A DNA stretch of 64,000 nt from Prochlorococcus sp. AG-402-C22 (GTDB taxonomy: Bacteria > Cyanobacteriota > Cyanobacteriia > PCC-6307 > Cyanobiaceae): the NCBI GenBank assembly GCA_003279535.1, contig QCHO01000004.1:24310-88309 (forward strand), in the 5' to 3' direction. Below the pieces are notes generated by a model. It was not told where the DNA came from and did no database searches. It saw nothing but the letters and a program-made list of their open reading frames with translations. Shown here one piece after another: positions 18,487 through 34,649 of this stretch (position 1 is its first letter; the number at the start of each line of letters is the position of its first letter). A program made the translations under genes and the position numbers.

Positions 18487-19227
18487 ATGGAAAAAATTTA
18501 TATTTATAACGAAATGAAAAAACAAAACATCCCAGAAGAAATATCTGCCCTAATAACTGAAGAAGAAATAATTATGTTTCAAGAATTGCAAATTAGAATT
18601 AAAGAATTAAATAATAAAACCAATCTAACAAGATTAGTTAATGGTGATGATTATTGGGTATCTCAAGTTTTTGACAGCATTTGGCCATTTAAAACTTTCC
18701 AGAATATTAATTTTGATAATAAAAAATTTTTAGATATTGGATCTGGATGTGGCTTCCCTGGTTTAGCTTATGCCATAACTCATCCCACTTCAGAAATATA
18801 CCTAGTTGATTCTTCCAAAAAGAAAACAGATGCTTTAAAAAGCGTAATTAAGGAGATCAATTTCAAAAACAATATTCATGTAATCAATGCTCGTATTGAA
18901 AATTTAGCCCATCAATCGTCAATGAGAAATAGTTTCGATATAACTGCTACTAGAGCGGTGAGTAATCCATCAACAGTTTCAGAATATATAATACCAATGC
19001 TAAAAAAAGAAGGATTAGGAGTTTTATATTGTGGGAAATGGACTGATGAAGAAAGTAAAAATCTAGAAAAAACTTTAGCAATATTAGAAGGAAAATTAAA
19101 AGAAAAAAAGAAGATTTTATTACCAAAAAATAAAGGCACCCGAAATATTATTCTTATTCAACCTAAAAATTTTTGCCCTGAAATTTACCCTAGAAAAGTT
19201 GGTAAACCTGAGAAAAATCCATTATGA
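18487..19227 (+). CDS. rsmG: 16S rRNA (guanine527-N7)-methyltransferase RsmG (GidB)
   Basis: RsmG methylates N7 of G527 in 16S rRNA. The 246-residue protein has the SAM-binding motif FLDIGSGCGFPGLAYAI near 80 and the NxTxL segment NNKTNLTRL near 44 that is characteristic of GidB. The ATG at 18487 gives the full length; an ATG at residue 10 (18514) is a credible alternative, since the conserved part begins about there. It is convergent with the aldo/keto reductase gene with a 2-nt gap. Confidence 0.94.
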   Translation: MEKIYIYNEMKKQNIPEEISALITEEEIIMFQELQIRIKELNNKTNLTRLVNGDDYWVSQVFDSIWPFKTFQNINFDNKKFLDIGSGCGFPGLAYAITHPTSEIYLVDSSKKKTDALKSVIKEINFKNNIHVINARIENLAHQSSMRNSFDITATRAVSNPSTVSEYIIPMLKKEGLGVLYCGKWTDEESKNLEKTLAILEGKLKEKKKILLPKNKGTRNIILIQPKNFCPEIYPRKVGKPEKNPL

Positions 19228-19229
19228 AA

Positions 19230-20423
19230 TTATTTTTTTGATAATCTTTTAGCAACTTTATCCCCAAACTTTTCTTTTAAAGTTCTTAATTTATTTATAA
19301 CTTTTTTTGGATTTATATGGCCTTTTAAAACTTTTAATAATTGGCCTTCAGAAACATCCTCATCGAGTAAATTAGCATTAGATCCTGGGAACCAATGACT
19401 TCCATTCCCAAGCAGTTGATATCTAGCTCTTGCAAATCCTTCCATATCCAACCAATCTATTAAATTTGAAAGCCATAGCAAAACGGGAATATTAATATTC
19501 CCAGGAGTATATTCCCAACTCGGTAGATTTCTATTCCAATTTTGATACCACTCTAAACCTAAGGCATTAATCGATTCCTGCCTTAATCTACCTATTATCT
19601 TTGGAACATACTTTTCGGATTCTGATAACAATGAAACAGCTTCTAAATGCAGGTCAAAATCTGCCTCTTTTGCAATCCCCACACTAAGGGTATGGACATT
19701 TGTATTTCTTAAACAAAAAAGATCATTAAAAACTATGGGATGAAGTGGTCTACAAAGTTCCAACATTTTGTTTGAGGGAGTATGAAGATGTCCTCCTTTA
19801 TCAGTGGGACTTATTATAAAAACCCCAAGATCATACTTATTTGCTAAATTTATAACCTTTGTATTTTCTTGATTTATGAAATACCAGTGCAAATTTACAT
19901 AATCAAATAAGTTTGTTGAAATAGCCTTCTGAATGAGCGAAGATTTTCCATGGGTCGAAAATCCAATAGATCCAATTAGATTTTCTTTTTGCAAATTCCT
20001 CAAAATTTCAATACAACCTCCATTTCTAATGGTCTGATGTAAATGTTCAACTGTGTTAATGCCATGTATTGCTAATAAATCAATTTTTTTAACTTTCAAT
20101 TTTTCAATACTTGACATAACATCTCCCTCAAATATTTTAGGATCACTATTTGGAGGAATCTTTGTTTGAATTATATTGGGGATTTTTTTCGAATTTTTAA
20201 AACCCATTCCTAATTGCACCTCAGAAGTTCCATAGTACTTAGCTGTTTCTACATGATTTAAGCCATATTTGTTTGCCAGATTTAATATATTTTCTACTTT
20301 ATTTTGTTCTTGATATGAAATCTTAGAAAAATCTAATTGATCCCAACTTTTTTGAAATCTCATACCACCCAAAGATAAAATAGGAATCTTAAGATTAGTT
20401 CGGCCAAACCTACGATATTGCAT
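19230..20423 (-). CDS. Aldo/keto reductase family protein with Cys-less C-terminal domain
   Basis: The 397-residue protein has an aldo/keto reductase barrel (about 1-260) beginning GRTNLKIPILSLGGMRF, with the active-site segment HVETAKYYGTSE (Glu59 where Asp is usual, Tyr64), Lys88 and His120. It resembles the subfamily that carries a C-terminal [4Fe-4S] ferredoxin region, but here the C-terminal 150 residues contain no cysteine at all (the only Cys are 137, 224, 237). The substrate is unknown. It is the last gene of an operon with a separate ferredoxin 10 nt upstream, which may supply the missing electron-transfer function. Confidence 0.85.
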   Translation of the reverse strand: MQYRRFGRTNLKIPILSLGGMRFQKSWDQLDFSKISYQEQNKVENILNLANKYGLNHVETAKYYGTSEVQLGMGFKNSKKIPNIIQTKIPPNSDPKIFEGDVMSSIEKLKVKKIDLLAIHGINTVEHLHQTIRNGGCIEILRNLQKENLIGSIGFSTHGKSSLIQKAISTNLFDYVNLHWYFINQENTKVINLANKYDLGVFIISPTDKGGHLHTPSNKMLELCRPLHPIVFNDLFCLRNTNVHTLSVGIAKEADFDLHLEAVSLLSESEKYVPKIIGRLRQESINALGLEWYQNWNRNLPSWEYTPGNINIPVLLWLSNLIDWLDMEGFARARYQLLGNGSHWFPGSNANLLDEDVSEGQLLKVLKGHINPKKVINKLRTLKEKFGDKVAKRLSKK

Positions 20424-20433
20424 CTTTTTGGAA

Positions 20434-20793
20434 TTAATGCTTATTCATTCTTGGTGGTTTTCCAAATGATTGAAACATATCCCTATCAAGACTATTCTCT
20501 AAATCATCCAATTCTTCGAACTTTACCCAGTGAATACAATCAACAGGGCAAGTATCTATTGCTTCCTGTATCACATCAACACTATCTCCATCTTGTCTTA
20601 TTGCACGGCTTCTGCCATGAAATTCATCAACTAAGAAAGTATTTGAAGCCACGTGTACACAGTATTTACAACCAATACACTTAGCTTCATCAACCCATAC
20701 AGCTTTTTCAGCTAATTGACCACCTAGTACAGGCTCAAAGCCTGTAATTTCTATATTTTTTTCAAAATTATCAAATGGATCGGTAAAATCCAT
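20434..20793 (-). CDS. [4Fe-4S] ferredoxin, bacterial type
   Basis: The 119-residue protein has the cluster pattern CIGCKYC at 39-45 and CPVDC at 82-86. This gives one [4Fe-4S] cluster (Cys39, 42, 45, 82) with an insertion of 36 residues between the third and fourth ligands instead of the usual three. The acidic, roughly 35-residue N-terminus is also unlike minimal ferredoxins. The overall form matches a ferredoxin common to cyanobacteria and chloroplasts. It follows DUF1257 by 9 nt and precedes the aldo/keto reductase by 10 nt. Confidence 0.92.
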   Translation of the reverse strand: MDFTDPFDNFEKNIEITGFEPVLGGQLAEKAVWVDEAKCIGCKYCVHVASNTFLVDEFHGRSRAIRQDGDSVDVIQEAIDTCPVDCIHWVKFEELDDLENSLDRDMFQSFGKPPRMNKH

Positions 20794-20802
20794 AATTCGG
20801 CA

Positions 20803-21195
20803 TTAATTATCCCACTTGGTTAAGACCAATTCGATTGAACCGTCATTTTGGTTTTTTTGTTCTACTATTTGATAACCATCCTCTTTTGTTTTAGAAATAA
20901 TTGTTTGATAAGCATACATTTGAGTAACTTTAGAAATAAATCTTTCAACTGGAATCTCAAATTTCCATAAATCCAGATCAGTAACTAATTCATAAGTATT
21001 TGAATTATTGTCCCATTTAAATCCAACTTTAGTATCACCAGGTAAATTCATGCTTATATCGACAGCCGTAAACTTACCTCTATAACCTTTAACAAACTTT
21101 TCTTCTTGATTGATGGTATAACCTAGGTTATTTAAGGCCTTAATTAATGGCTCTGCTTCTTTAAGATGCGTTTTAATAGTACTAAAATGTGACAT
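20803..21195 (-). CDS. ycf35: DUF1257 protein, Ycf35 homologue
   Basis: This 130-residue soluble protein corresponds to Ycf35, encoded in cyanobacteria and some algal plastid genomes, with unknown function. Recognisable parts are HFSTIKTHLKE at the N-terminus, the middle VGFKWDNNSNTYELVTD and the region IISKTKEDGYQIVEQ near the C-terminus. The gene overlaps the end of the DUF2997 gene by 14 nt and is followed 9 nt later by the ferredoxin gene. This strong coupling suggests the products act together. Confidence 0.9.
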   Translation of the reverse strand: MSHFSTIKTHLKEAEPLIKALNNLGYTINQEEKFVKGYRGKFTAVDISMNLPGDTKVGFKWDNNSNTYELVTDLDLWKFEIPVERFISKVTQMYAYQTIISKTKEDGYQIVEQKNQNDGSIELVLTKWDN

Positions 21196-21397
21196 TAGAT
21201 TCTTTGTTAAATTGTTTTAAGTTTTCATTTTGATTAGAGATGAAAGCATCAGATGTTTTAGCCTTAACTGTTACTTCGCCGAGAGCATCTTCGAGATTTT
21301 TTGTAGCTTCATTACATGAATGACCTGTAAATCCCTCGACAGTCTCTTCAACTCTTCCGTCTTGATGAATTTTGAATCTCAATGTTTTTTGAGGCAT
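21182..21397 (-). CDS. DUF2997 family protein
   Basis: The 71-residue protein starts at the ATG at 21395-21397 with MPQKTLRFKIHQDGRVEE, which is how DUF2997 proteins begin. A longer frame upstream to 21466 exists, but its extra residues do not look conserved and pass through the palindrome at 21405-21419. The family motif DGRVEETVEGFTGHSC is clear. The function is unknown. It is the first gene of the DUF2997-DUF1257-ferredoxin-aldo/keto reductase run, and overlaps DUF1257 by 14 nt. Confidence 0.88.
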   Translation of the reverse strand: MPQKTLRFKIHQDGRVEETVEGFTGHSCNEATKNLEDALGEVTVKAKTSDAFISNQNENLKQFNKESNVTF

Positions 21398-21404
21398 TAA
21401 ATTC

Positions 21405-21419
21405 AAGTACCGAGTACTT
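21405..21419. promoter_or_regulatory. Palindrome directly upstream of the DUF2997 start
   Basis: The sequence AAGTAC-CGA-GTACTT is a perfect 6-bp inverted repeat with a 3-nt centre. It ends 8 nt before the DUF2997 ATG, covering the place of a ribosome binding site. It could act as a protein operator or as a tight hairpin controlling translation. It resembles the cyanobacterial LexA box (AGTAC..GTACT) but is one base shorter in the centre. The rest of the 150-nt spacer (21398-21547) is AT-rich with nothing recognised. Confidence 0.4.
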
Positions 21420-21547
21420 TTTACTTTATATAGAATAACGAAAATTTTTTGTTTCAGTTGGTACAAGTTAATTAATTTTAATTTTTATATTGAATATCTG
21501 ATAAATAAATTTTTTCGATAGCTTCCTGAAAAAAAAATTAAAGCTAT

Positions 21548-22315
21548 TTAATTATAAAAACCTTGCATCCCCATTGAATCTAGAGCAGTTTTTGCTTCTT
21601 CCATAACGGATGGCTCTTTATCGAAAAGAGCTATTTTGGTACATTCATCAACGAAACATTCTTGAAATGTATTATTTAATTTTTCAAACAACCTACACAA
21701 TGACCAAATGCAATTACTCCTGACACCTGATTCATTATCTATTTTTAAACTTATTAAAAGCTGTTCTGCTGCTAATTCTGCGTTTTTGGAAGAAACATTT
21801 CCAATTTCAGCTAAAGAACTAGATGACCATAGCCTTACTGCAGCTACGTCATTTTTTAAAGCATTTATTAATGGCTTCAAAACAATTGGGTTATCATAAT
21901 TAGCTAAGCTCCATGCAGTAGCTCTTCTGACATACGCGTTATCATCAGTCTCCAAAAGACTGACAAGTTTCTGGACCGCGCTGGGGCATGGATTACGGCC
22001 TAAAGCATATACAGCACTCATTCTCTCAACAGGACAAGGTTGATCAAGTAATGGTAATAAAAGAGGGAAAGATCTTGGATCTCTATATTCACAAAATATT
22101 CTTAAGCCCTGTATTCTCTCTTCTCTGTTACCTTCTAGCATTTTTAAAGCTTCATTGCACTCTTGAGTTATATTTAAACCTTTTGAAAAATTATCTTCAT
22201 CAATTTGCTCTAAAGGATCTATTTCAATCTCTAAAGCCAATTCTCTGGCCAAAACATCTGGGTCAACTGCAATTTCAGCTAAGCTTTCTTTGTTAGGATC
22301 CTTATTTTTTGTCAT
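21548..22315 (-). CDS. HEAT-repeat protein (PBS-lyase-like repeats)
   Basis: The 255-residue protein is built of tandem helical repeats from about residue 60 to the end (for example DPRSFPLLLPLLDQPCPVE, VQKLVSLLETDDNAYVR, VLKPLINALKNDVAAVR), the pattern of PBS-lyase HEAT-like domains. In cyanobacteria such proteins include bilin lyases and phycobilisome-degradation factors; Prochlorococcus has reduced or no phycobilisomes, so a scaffold role is equally possible. The N-terminal 50 residues are acidic. It lies upstream of the DUF2997 operon on the same strand, 150 nt away. Confidence 0.82.
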   Translation of the reverse strand: MTKNKDPNKESLAEIAVDPDVLARELALEIEIDPLEQIDEDNFSKGLNITQECNEALKMLEGNREERIQGLRIFCEYRDPRSFPLLLPLLDQPCPVERMSAVYALGRNPCPSAVQKLVSLLETDDNAYVRRATAWSLANYDNPIVLKPLINALKNDVAAVRLWSSSSLAEIGNVSSKNAELAAEQLLISLKIDNESGVRSNCIWSLCRLFEKLNNTFQECFVDECTKIALFDKEPSVMEEAKTALDSMGMQGFYN

Positions 22316-22332
22316 TTTCTAAAACTAAAAAT

Positions 22333-22479
22333 ATTAATTCATGGGGGCAGGCGACATCATATCTCCTGGCAACCAAATTCTTGCGCTGACTGCTAAAAAG
22401 GCAATCCCAAAAAGTGCGACGATAGCGAAAGGTAAAATTTTCGTCTTGATAAAACCCAAAGATTCTAAATTAATTAACA
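22333..22479 (-). CDS. Small single-helix membrane protein, 48 residues
   Basis: I do not recognise the family. From the GTG at 22477-22479 the frame encodes 48 residues: a short N-terminus (LINLESLGFIKTK), one strongly hydrophobic helix of about 20 residues and the tail ARIWLPGDMMSPAPMN. A CAGG element lies a few bases upstream of the GTG. The composition looks selected: one helix, a basic residue before it, and a Trp-Leu-Pro-Gly cap after it. The size and topology resemble accessory subunits of photosynthetic or NDH-1 complexes. It lies between rlmN (ends 22529) and the HEAT-repeat gene (starts 22315), all on the minus strand. Confidence 0.7.
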
Positions 22480-22528
22480 CAATAATAACCTGTTTAATAG
22501 ACTTTTAAAAAATTTTTCTTAGAAAATA

Positions 22529-23587
<1,059 letters not shown>

Positions 23588-23604
23588 TTAGTTCAAAACT
23601 ATTT

Positions 23605-23781
<177 letters not shown>

Positions 23782-23811
23782 CTAGTAACTAAAAATAATA
23801 TTAGATAATAT

Positions 23812-27939
<4,128 letters not shown>

Positions 27940-27946
27940 TTAAAGA

Positions 27947-29878
<1,932 letters not shown>

Positions 29879-29890
29879 TTAATTGAGTAT

Positions 29891-32800
29891 TTAATCTTCC
29901 TCATATTCAGAGGTTCCAAGTGATTCATACGTTGGCCTCGATGGAGTATTCCTTCTCGGATTTATATCTTGCATTAAATCTACCTCTTTACCTTCATCTG
30001 TATAAACCCCAATATCAAGACCTAGAGATTGTAATTCTCTCATAAGAACTTTAAATGACTCAGGAGTACCGGGCCTAGGGATAGGTTTACCTTTTACGAT
30101 TGCATTTAGAGCTTCATTTCTTCCTTGCATATCATCAGATTTAACTGTTAATAGTTCTTGAAGAGTATAGGCAGCTCCATAAGCTTCAAGAGCCCAAACT
30201 TCCATTTCTCCAAGCCTTTGTCCACCTTGCTGAGCTTTACCACCTAATGGTTGTTGAGTAACCAAAGAGTAAGGTCCAGTAGATCTTGCATGAATTTTAT
30301 CATCTACCAAATGTACTAACTTAAGAAAGTGAGAGTATCCAACCGCTACTGGCTGGTCAAATGGTTCACCTGTTCTACCATCCTTGAGTAATAACTTTCC
30401 AGGATCTTCAGGATTGTAAACCCAAGATTTACCAGGTTGTTTTGAAGCCTCCTCTAAAAATGCTTGGACAGTCTGATGTGATTTTTCAGCACCATACATT
30501 TCATCAAATGGGACGACTTTAACCCTGCAATTTAAATTAGAGGCTGCCCAGCCCATCAATAGTTCAAAAACTTGGCCTACATTCATCCTACTCGGAACTC
30601 CTAGAGGATTAAGTACTATGTCTACAGGTGTTCCATCAGGTAAATAAGGCATATCTTCTCTTGGTAGGATTCTACTTATAATTCCTTTATTTCCATGCCT
30701 TCCAGCCATTTTGTCTCCGACTTGGATTTTCCTTCTCTGGGCTACATAAACCCTAACAACCATATTGGCCCCCGGAGGTAACTCATCACCTTGTTCTCGG
30801 GTGTAAATGCGTACATCCAAAACCCTTCCCTTTTCAGTTTTAGGAACCCTTAGAGAGTTATCTCTAACATCTCGAGCCTTTTCACCAAAAATAGCTCTCA
30901 AAAGTTTTTCTTCAGGAGGTTGGTCTGATTCACCTTTTGGAGTAACTTTACCAACAAGAATATCTCCACTCTCGACAAAAGCGCCAATCCTAATTATCCC
31001 CATTTCATCAAGATTGTTCAAGCTTTCTTCAGAGATATTAGGAATCTCTCTTGTAATTTCTTCAGGTCCTAACTTTGTTTGTCTTGCCTCAATTTCATAT
31101 TTTTCAATATGGACTGATGTATATAAATCATCAGTTACCATCCTTTCGCTTACTAGAATTGCATCTTCGTAGTTGTAACCCTCCCATGGCATATATGCAA
31201 TTAGGACATTCTGGCCTAGTGCTATTTCTCCACCTTCACATGCCGATCCATCTGCTAACACTTGTCCAGATATAACTTGATCTCCAATTTTTACTATAGG
31301 TCTTTGATTTAAGCAGGTATCTTGATTAGATCTTTGATATTTTTGAAGATAATGAAAATGTTCATTACCATCCTTATCCTTAACAACTATCTCATTAGCG
31401 TCTACGTAAGATACAGTCCCATTAACTTTTGTTATGGGAACCATCCCCGAATCTCTAGCAACTTGAGATTCTAAACCTGTCCCTACTAAAGGACGTTCTG
31501 GCCTAAGCAATGGAACAGCTTGGCGTTGCATATTAGAACCCATAAGAGCTCTATTAGCATCATCATGTTCCAAAAAAGGAATTAGTGAAGTCGCTACTGA
31601 AATTACTTGAACGGGGGAAAGCTGAACATAATCAACTTGATGTGGAGGTACTTTCTCAAAATCTTGTCTGTATCTTACTGGTATTAGATCTGCAAGTATA
31701 TTTCCATCCTTATCGGTTGCCACATCTCCTGGTGCTACCCTGCACTCATCTTCTAAATCAGCAGATAAATAAACAGGATTTCCTTCTTTGTTGACTTTAC
31801 CGTTATTTACTTCCCAAAAAGGAGTTTCGATAAAACCATACTCATTTACTCTCGCATGGGTAGCTAAAGAATTTATAAGTCCTGCATTAGGACCTTCAGG
31901 AGTCTCAATAGGACATAATCTTCCATAATGTGAAGGATGAATATCTCTTACCGCAAAACCTGCTCTTTCTCGCGTTAAACCTCCAGGACCTAAAGCAGAA
32001 ATTCTTCTTTTATGTGTTAGTTCAGCCAAAGGATTAGTTTGATCCATAAATTGACTTAATTGACTAGAACCAAAAAACTCTTTTATGGCAGCAACCAAAG
32101 GCTTTGGGTTGACTAGTTGAGCGGGAGTGAGAGAATCTGTTTCCCCAACAGTCATTCTTTCTTTAATAATCCTTTCTAAACGATTGAGGCCAACCCTTAC
32201 TTGATTTTGTAGAAGTTCCCCTACAGATCTAACCCTTCGATTACCAAGGTGGTCAATATCGTCCAAACTCGCACCACCAATATCCAATTCTAGGTTAATT
32301 AGATAATCAATAGTTGAAAGAACATCTTCATGGGTAAGTGTTCTCACATCATCTGGCACTGTAAGCCTCAATTTTTTATTGATTTTATATCTACCAACTC
32401 GGCCTAAATCATATCTTTTGGGATCAAAAAATCTGCTGTGTAACAGTTGTTGTCCGCCAGAAACAGAGGGTGGTTCACCAGGACGTAGCTTCTTGTAAAG
32501 CTCAAGTAAAGCCTGATCTTCTGAATTTATACCCTCGTCATTGGCTGAATCAATAGAGCTTTGATAAAACTCAGGATGCCTAAGTTTATCGATTACATCA
32601 TTATCAGAAAGGCCCATCGCTCTCATAAGGACATGAGCATTAATTTTTCTAGTTTTATCAACCCTGACATAAAGTAAATTATTTTTGTCAGTCTCAAATT
32701 TTAACCATGCTCCTCTATTTGGAATAACACTTGCGTTATAAGTTCTTCTACCATTTTTATCCTGCTCATCTTTAAAATAGACCCCTGGACTTCGAACAAT

Positions 32801-33184
32801 TTGATTAACAATTACTCTTTCAGCACCATTAATTATGAAAGTTCCTCTTTCAGTCATTAATGGTAATTCCCCAATAAATACTTCTTGTTCTTTAATTTCT
32901 CCTGTCTCTTTATTTATTAATCTGCAAGTTACATACATTTGAGAAGCAAATGTAGCATCTCTTCTTTTTGCTTCCTCTACATCATGTCTAGGTCTTTTTA
33001 ACCTGTATTCTTCACCAATAAAATGTAATTCTAATTTACCTGTGTAATCAGAAATGGGGGAAAAGTTTTGTAATTCCTCTATTAAACCTTTTTCCAAAAA
33101 CCATTTAAAGCTTGCTCTTTGTACTTCAACTAAATCTGGTAGATAAGTAGCTGTTTTTGCTACCTGTAAAGCGCTACTGCTCAT
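29891..33184 (-). CDS. rpoB: RNA polymerase subunit beta
   Basis: The 1097-residue beta subunit has the normal cyanobacterial length. Landmarks include the rifampicin-pocket region ([33 protein letters not shown], split over two conserved blocks), the GRHGNKG loop and the C-terminal switch region LRSLGLDI-like (LQSLGLDIG). It starts with ATG. The 244-nt spacer upstream should hold its promoter; rpsT and tatD lie before it on the same strand. Confidence 0.98.
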   Translation of the reverse strand: MSSSALQVAKTATYLPDLVEVQRASFKWFLEKGLIEELQNFSPISDYTGKLELHFIGEEYRLKRPRHDVEEAKRRDATFASQMYVTCRLINKETGEIKEQEVFIGELPLMTERGTFIINGAERVIVNQIVRSPGVYFKDEQDKNGRRTYNASVIPNRGAWLKFETDKNNLLYVRVDKTRKINAHVLMRAMGLSDNDVIDKLRHPEFYQSSIDSANDEGINSEDQALLELYKKLRPGEPPSVSGGQQLLHSRFFDPKRYDLGRVGRYKINKKLRLTVPDDVRTLTHEDVLSTIDYLINLELDIGGASLDDIDHLGNRRVRSVGELLQNQVRVGLNRLERIIKERMTVGETDSLTPAQLVNPKPLVAAIKEFFGSSQLSQFMDQTNPLAELTHKRRISALGPGGLTRERAGFAVRDIHPSHYGRLCPIETPEGPNAGLINSLATHARVNEYGFIETPFWEVNNGKVNKEGNPVYLSADLEDECRVAPGDVATDKDGNILADLIPVRYRQDFEKVPPHQVDYVQLSPVQVISVATSLIPFLEHDDANRALMGSNMQRQAVPLLRPERPLVGTGLESQVARDSGMVPITKVNGTVSYVDANEIVVKDKDGNEHFHYLQKYQRSNQDTCLNQRPIVKIGDQVISGQVLADGSACEGGEIALGQNVLIAYMPWEGYNYEDAILVSERMVTDDLYTSVHIEKYEIEARQTKLGPEEITREIPNISEESLNNLDEMGIIRIGAFVESGDILVGKVTPKGESDQPPEEKLLRAIFGEKARDVRDNSLRVPKTEKGRVLDVRIYTREQGDELPPGANMVVRVYVAQRRKIQVGDKMAGRHGNKGIISRILPREDMPYLPDGTPVDIVLNPLGVPSRMNVGQVFELLMGWAASNLNCRVKVVPFDEMYGAEKSHQTVQAFLEEASKQPGKSWVYNPEDPGKLLLKDGRTGEPFDQPVAVGYSHFLKLVHLVDDKIHARSTGPYSLVTQQPLGGKAQQGGQRLGEMEVWALEAYGAAYTLQELLTVKSDDMQGRNEALNAIVKGKPIPRPGTPESFKVLMRELQSLGLDIGVYTDEGKEVDLMQDINPRRNTPSRPTYESLGTSEYEED

Positions 33185-33428
33185 CCAAGAAAACCTGAGA
33201 TTATGTGAGATTTACTATTTACTTTTAACTTACTCAAAAATTAACTGTTTAACTTTTATTTTGATACGAAATCAAGCATAAGATCTCGATTTCAACAAAA
33301 ATTCAATTAAATAAAAAACTATAAAAATTGTGCTTAATGGTTTGAAATCCATTAACTGAAAAAGTTAAAACAAAAAATTCAAGAAAAAATTCCAGTAATT
33401 CCTTATCTTAGCAGCTTCAGTGTCAATT
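33185..33428 (-). promoter_or_regulatory. Spacer between tatD and rpoB, with a possible weak terminator
   Basis: This 244-nt AT-rich region should hold the rpoB promoter. At 33334-33355 there is a 7-bp inverted repeat, TTAATGG / CCATTAA, followed on the minus strand after a few bases by a T-run. This could be a weak terminator for rpsT-tatD, but the stem is mostly A-T. No gene or tRNA was seen. Confidence 0.35.
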
Positions 33429-34217
33429 TTACAAGTTAAATTTAAACAAATCTTCAGCATTCTGAGATGACTCTTTCGCAATTGTAATTAATTCCGTAGA
33501 TCTTAAGTGTGCCATAAAATTAGCTACATTTTCGACAAATGAAGGTTCATTTCTTTTGCCCCTATGCGGTACTGGGGCTAAAAATGGTGAGTCAGTTTCA
33601 ATTAAGTATTTATCACTAGGGACTAGTTTGGCACACTCATGAATTTCTTGTGCTTTTGGGAAAGTCACTATTCCACTAAAACTGATATAAAAACCAAGAT
33701 CTAAGAACTCCATCATTTCTTTTGGGGTTCCTGTCCAACAATGAAGAACACCTTTAGGACATTTACCTTTTTTAGAAAGGTCATCACATATTTCGATCAT
33801 TTCATTGGCAGCATCTCTGCAATGGATAATTACCGGTAATTCGAGTTCGCTAGCTAACTCCATTTGGGGAATAAGAGCATCAATTTGCTGAGTCTTATTT
33901 TCACTTTTAAAAAAATCCAAGCCTAATTCCCCAATAGCGACAACTCTTCTATCTTCTTGAGCTGACCTTCTTAAAAGAGATTTGGAACTTGGGTCCCATT
34001 TATTTGCTTCTAGCGGATGCAAACCCACTGAATAATAAATTTCCCTAAATTCATGGGATAATTTTTTTAACTTAGGAATTTCTGCTAATTCACAACAAGC
34101 ATGAACTAATTTTTTTACACCTTTTGAACGCAATCTTAGAACAACGTCTTCTAGATCTTTCTCAAAATTTTCAAATATTAAATGACAGTGAGAGTCTATG
34201 AGTTCAATATCGCTCAT
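33429..34217 (-). CDS. tatD: TatD-family metal-dependent hydrolase (DNase)
   Basis: The 262-residue TIM-barrel metallohydrolase has the N-terminal metal ligands DSHCHL, the central GELGLDFF and IIHCRDA segments, and the late ETDSPFLAPVPHRGKRNEP motif. TatD proteins are Mg-dependent 3'-5' exonucleases linked to DNA repair or RNA turnover; the substrate here is not shown. It lies 17 nt after rpsT on the same strand and upstream of rpoB, an order common in cyanobacteria. Confidence 0.93.
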   Translation of the reverse strand: MSDIELIDSHCHLIFENFEKDLEDVVLRLRSKGVKKLVHACCELAEIPKLKKLSHEFREIYYSVGLHPLEANKWDPSSKSLLRRSAQEDRRVVAIGELGLDFFKSENKTQQIDALIPQMELASELELPVIIHCRDAANEMIEICDDLSKKGKCPKGVLHCWTGTPKEMMEFLDLGFYISFSGIVTFPKAQEIHECAKLVPSDKYLIETDSPFLAPVPHRGKRNEPSFVENVANFMAHLRSTELITIAKESSQNAEDLFKFNL

Positions 34218-34234
34218 AATTATGATCTGTCTTT

Positions 34235-34528
34235 TTACTTAGTGGTGAGAGTATTTTTTACAAAATTGTTTATTTTTGATTTTTTATTAGCCCCGGTATT
34301 CTTGTGAAGAACATTTTTTTTAACTGCTTTATCAATTAAACTAAAAGCTTTATTAAGACTTGTTGTCACTAAATTTTTATTATCTTCATTTGGATCCTTT
34401 TTATATTTTTCACAATTTTCTAAAGTTTTTTTTGTCAAAGTTCTTACTGTAGATTTGTATGATTTATTAATTAAACGATTTCTTTCGGCAATTTGTATTC
34501 TCTTTTTTGCTGATTTGTTATTGGCCAC
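34235..34528 (-). CDS. rpsT: 30S ribosomal protein S20
   Basis: This 97-residue, very basic helical protein binds the 5' domain of 16S rRNA. It begins MANNKSAKKRIQIAERNRL, the standard S20 start, and contains NKAFSLIDKAVKKNVLHKNTGANKKS, spread across two conserved blocks. The start codon is GTG at 34526-34528, directly before GCC-AAT. It leads tatD by 17 nt. Confidence 0.97.
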   Translation of the reverse strand: MANNKSAKKRIQIAERNRLINKSYKSTVRTLTKKTLENCEKYKKDPNEDNKNLVTTSLNKAFSLIDKAVKKNVLHKNTGANKKSKINNFVKNTLTTK

Positions 34529-34649
34529 AGAGGGTACATAAATAGAAGATCCTCATCATAACAAATAAATCGACTACTAATCAATCATATATAATTTAAA
34601 CAGGTAACAAAATAGGGTCTTAAGCCTTTCAATTTGAAAAATTAAGTAT

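Noticed and set aside
21405-21419. A canonical cyanobacterial LexA box at AAGTACCGAGTACTT
   Set aside because: The known consensus needs four bases between AGTAC and GTWC; here there are three, so it is kept only as an unnamed palindrome.
33334-33355. A strong intrinsic terminator between tatD and rpoB
   Set aside because: The stem is only 7 bp, mostly A-T, and the following T-run is short and displaced, so it is listed only as a weak possibility.
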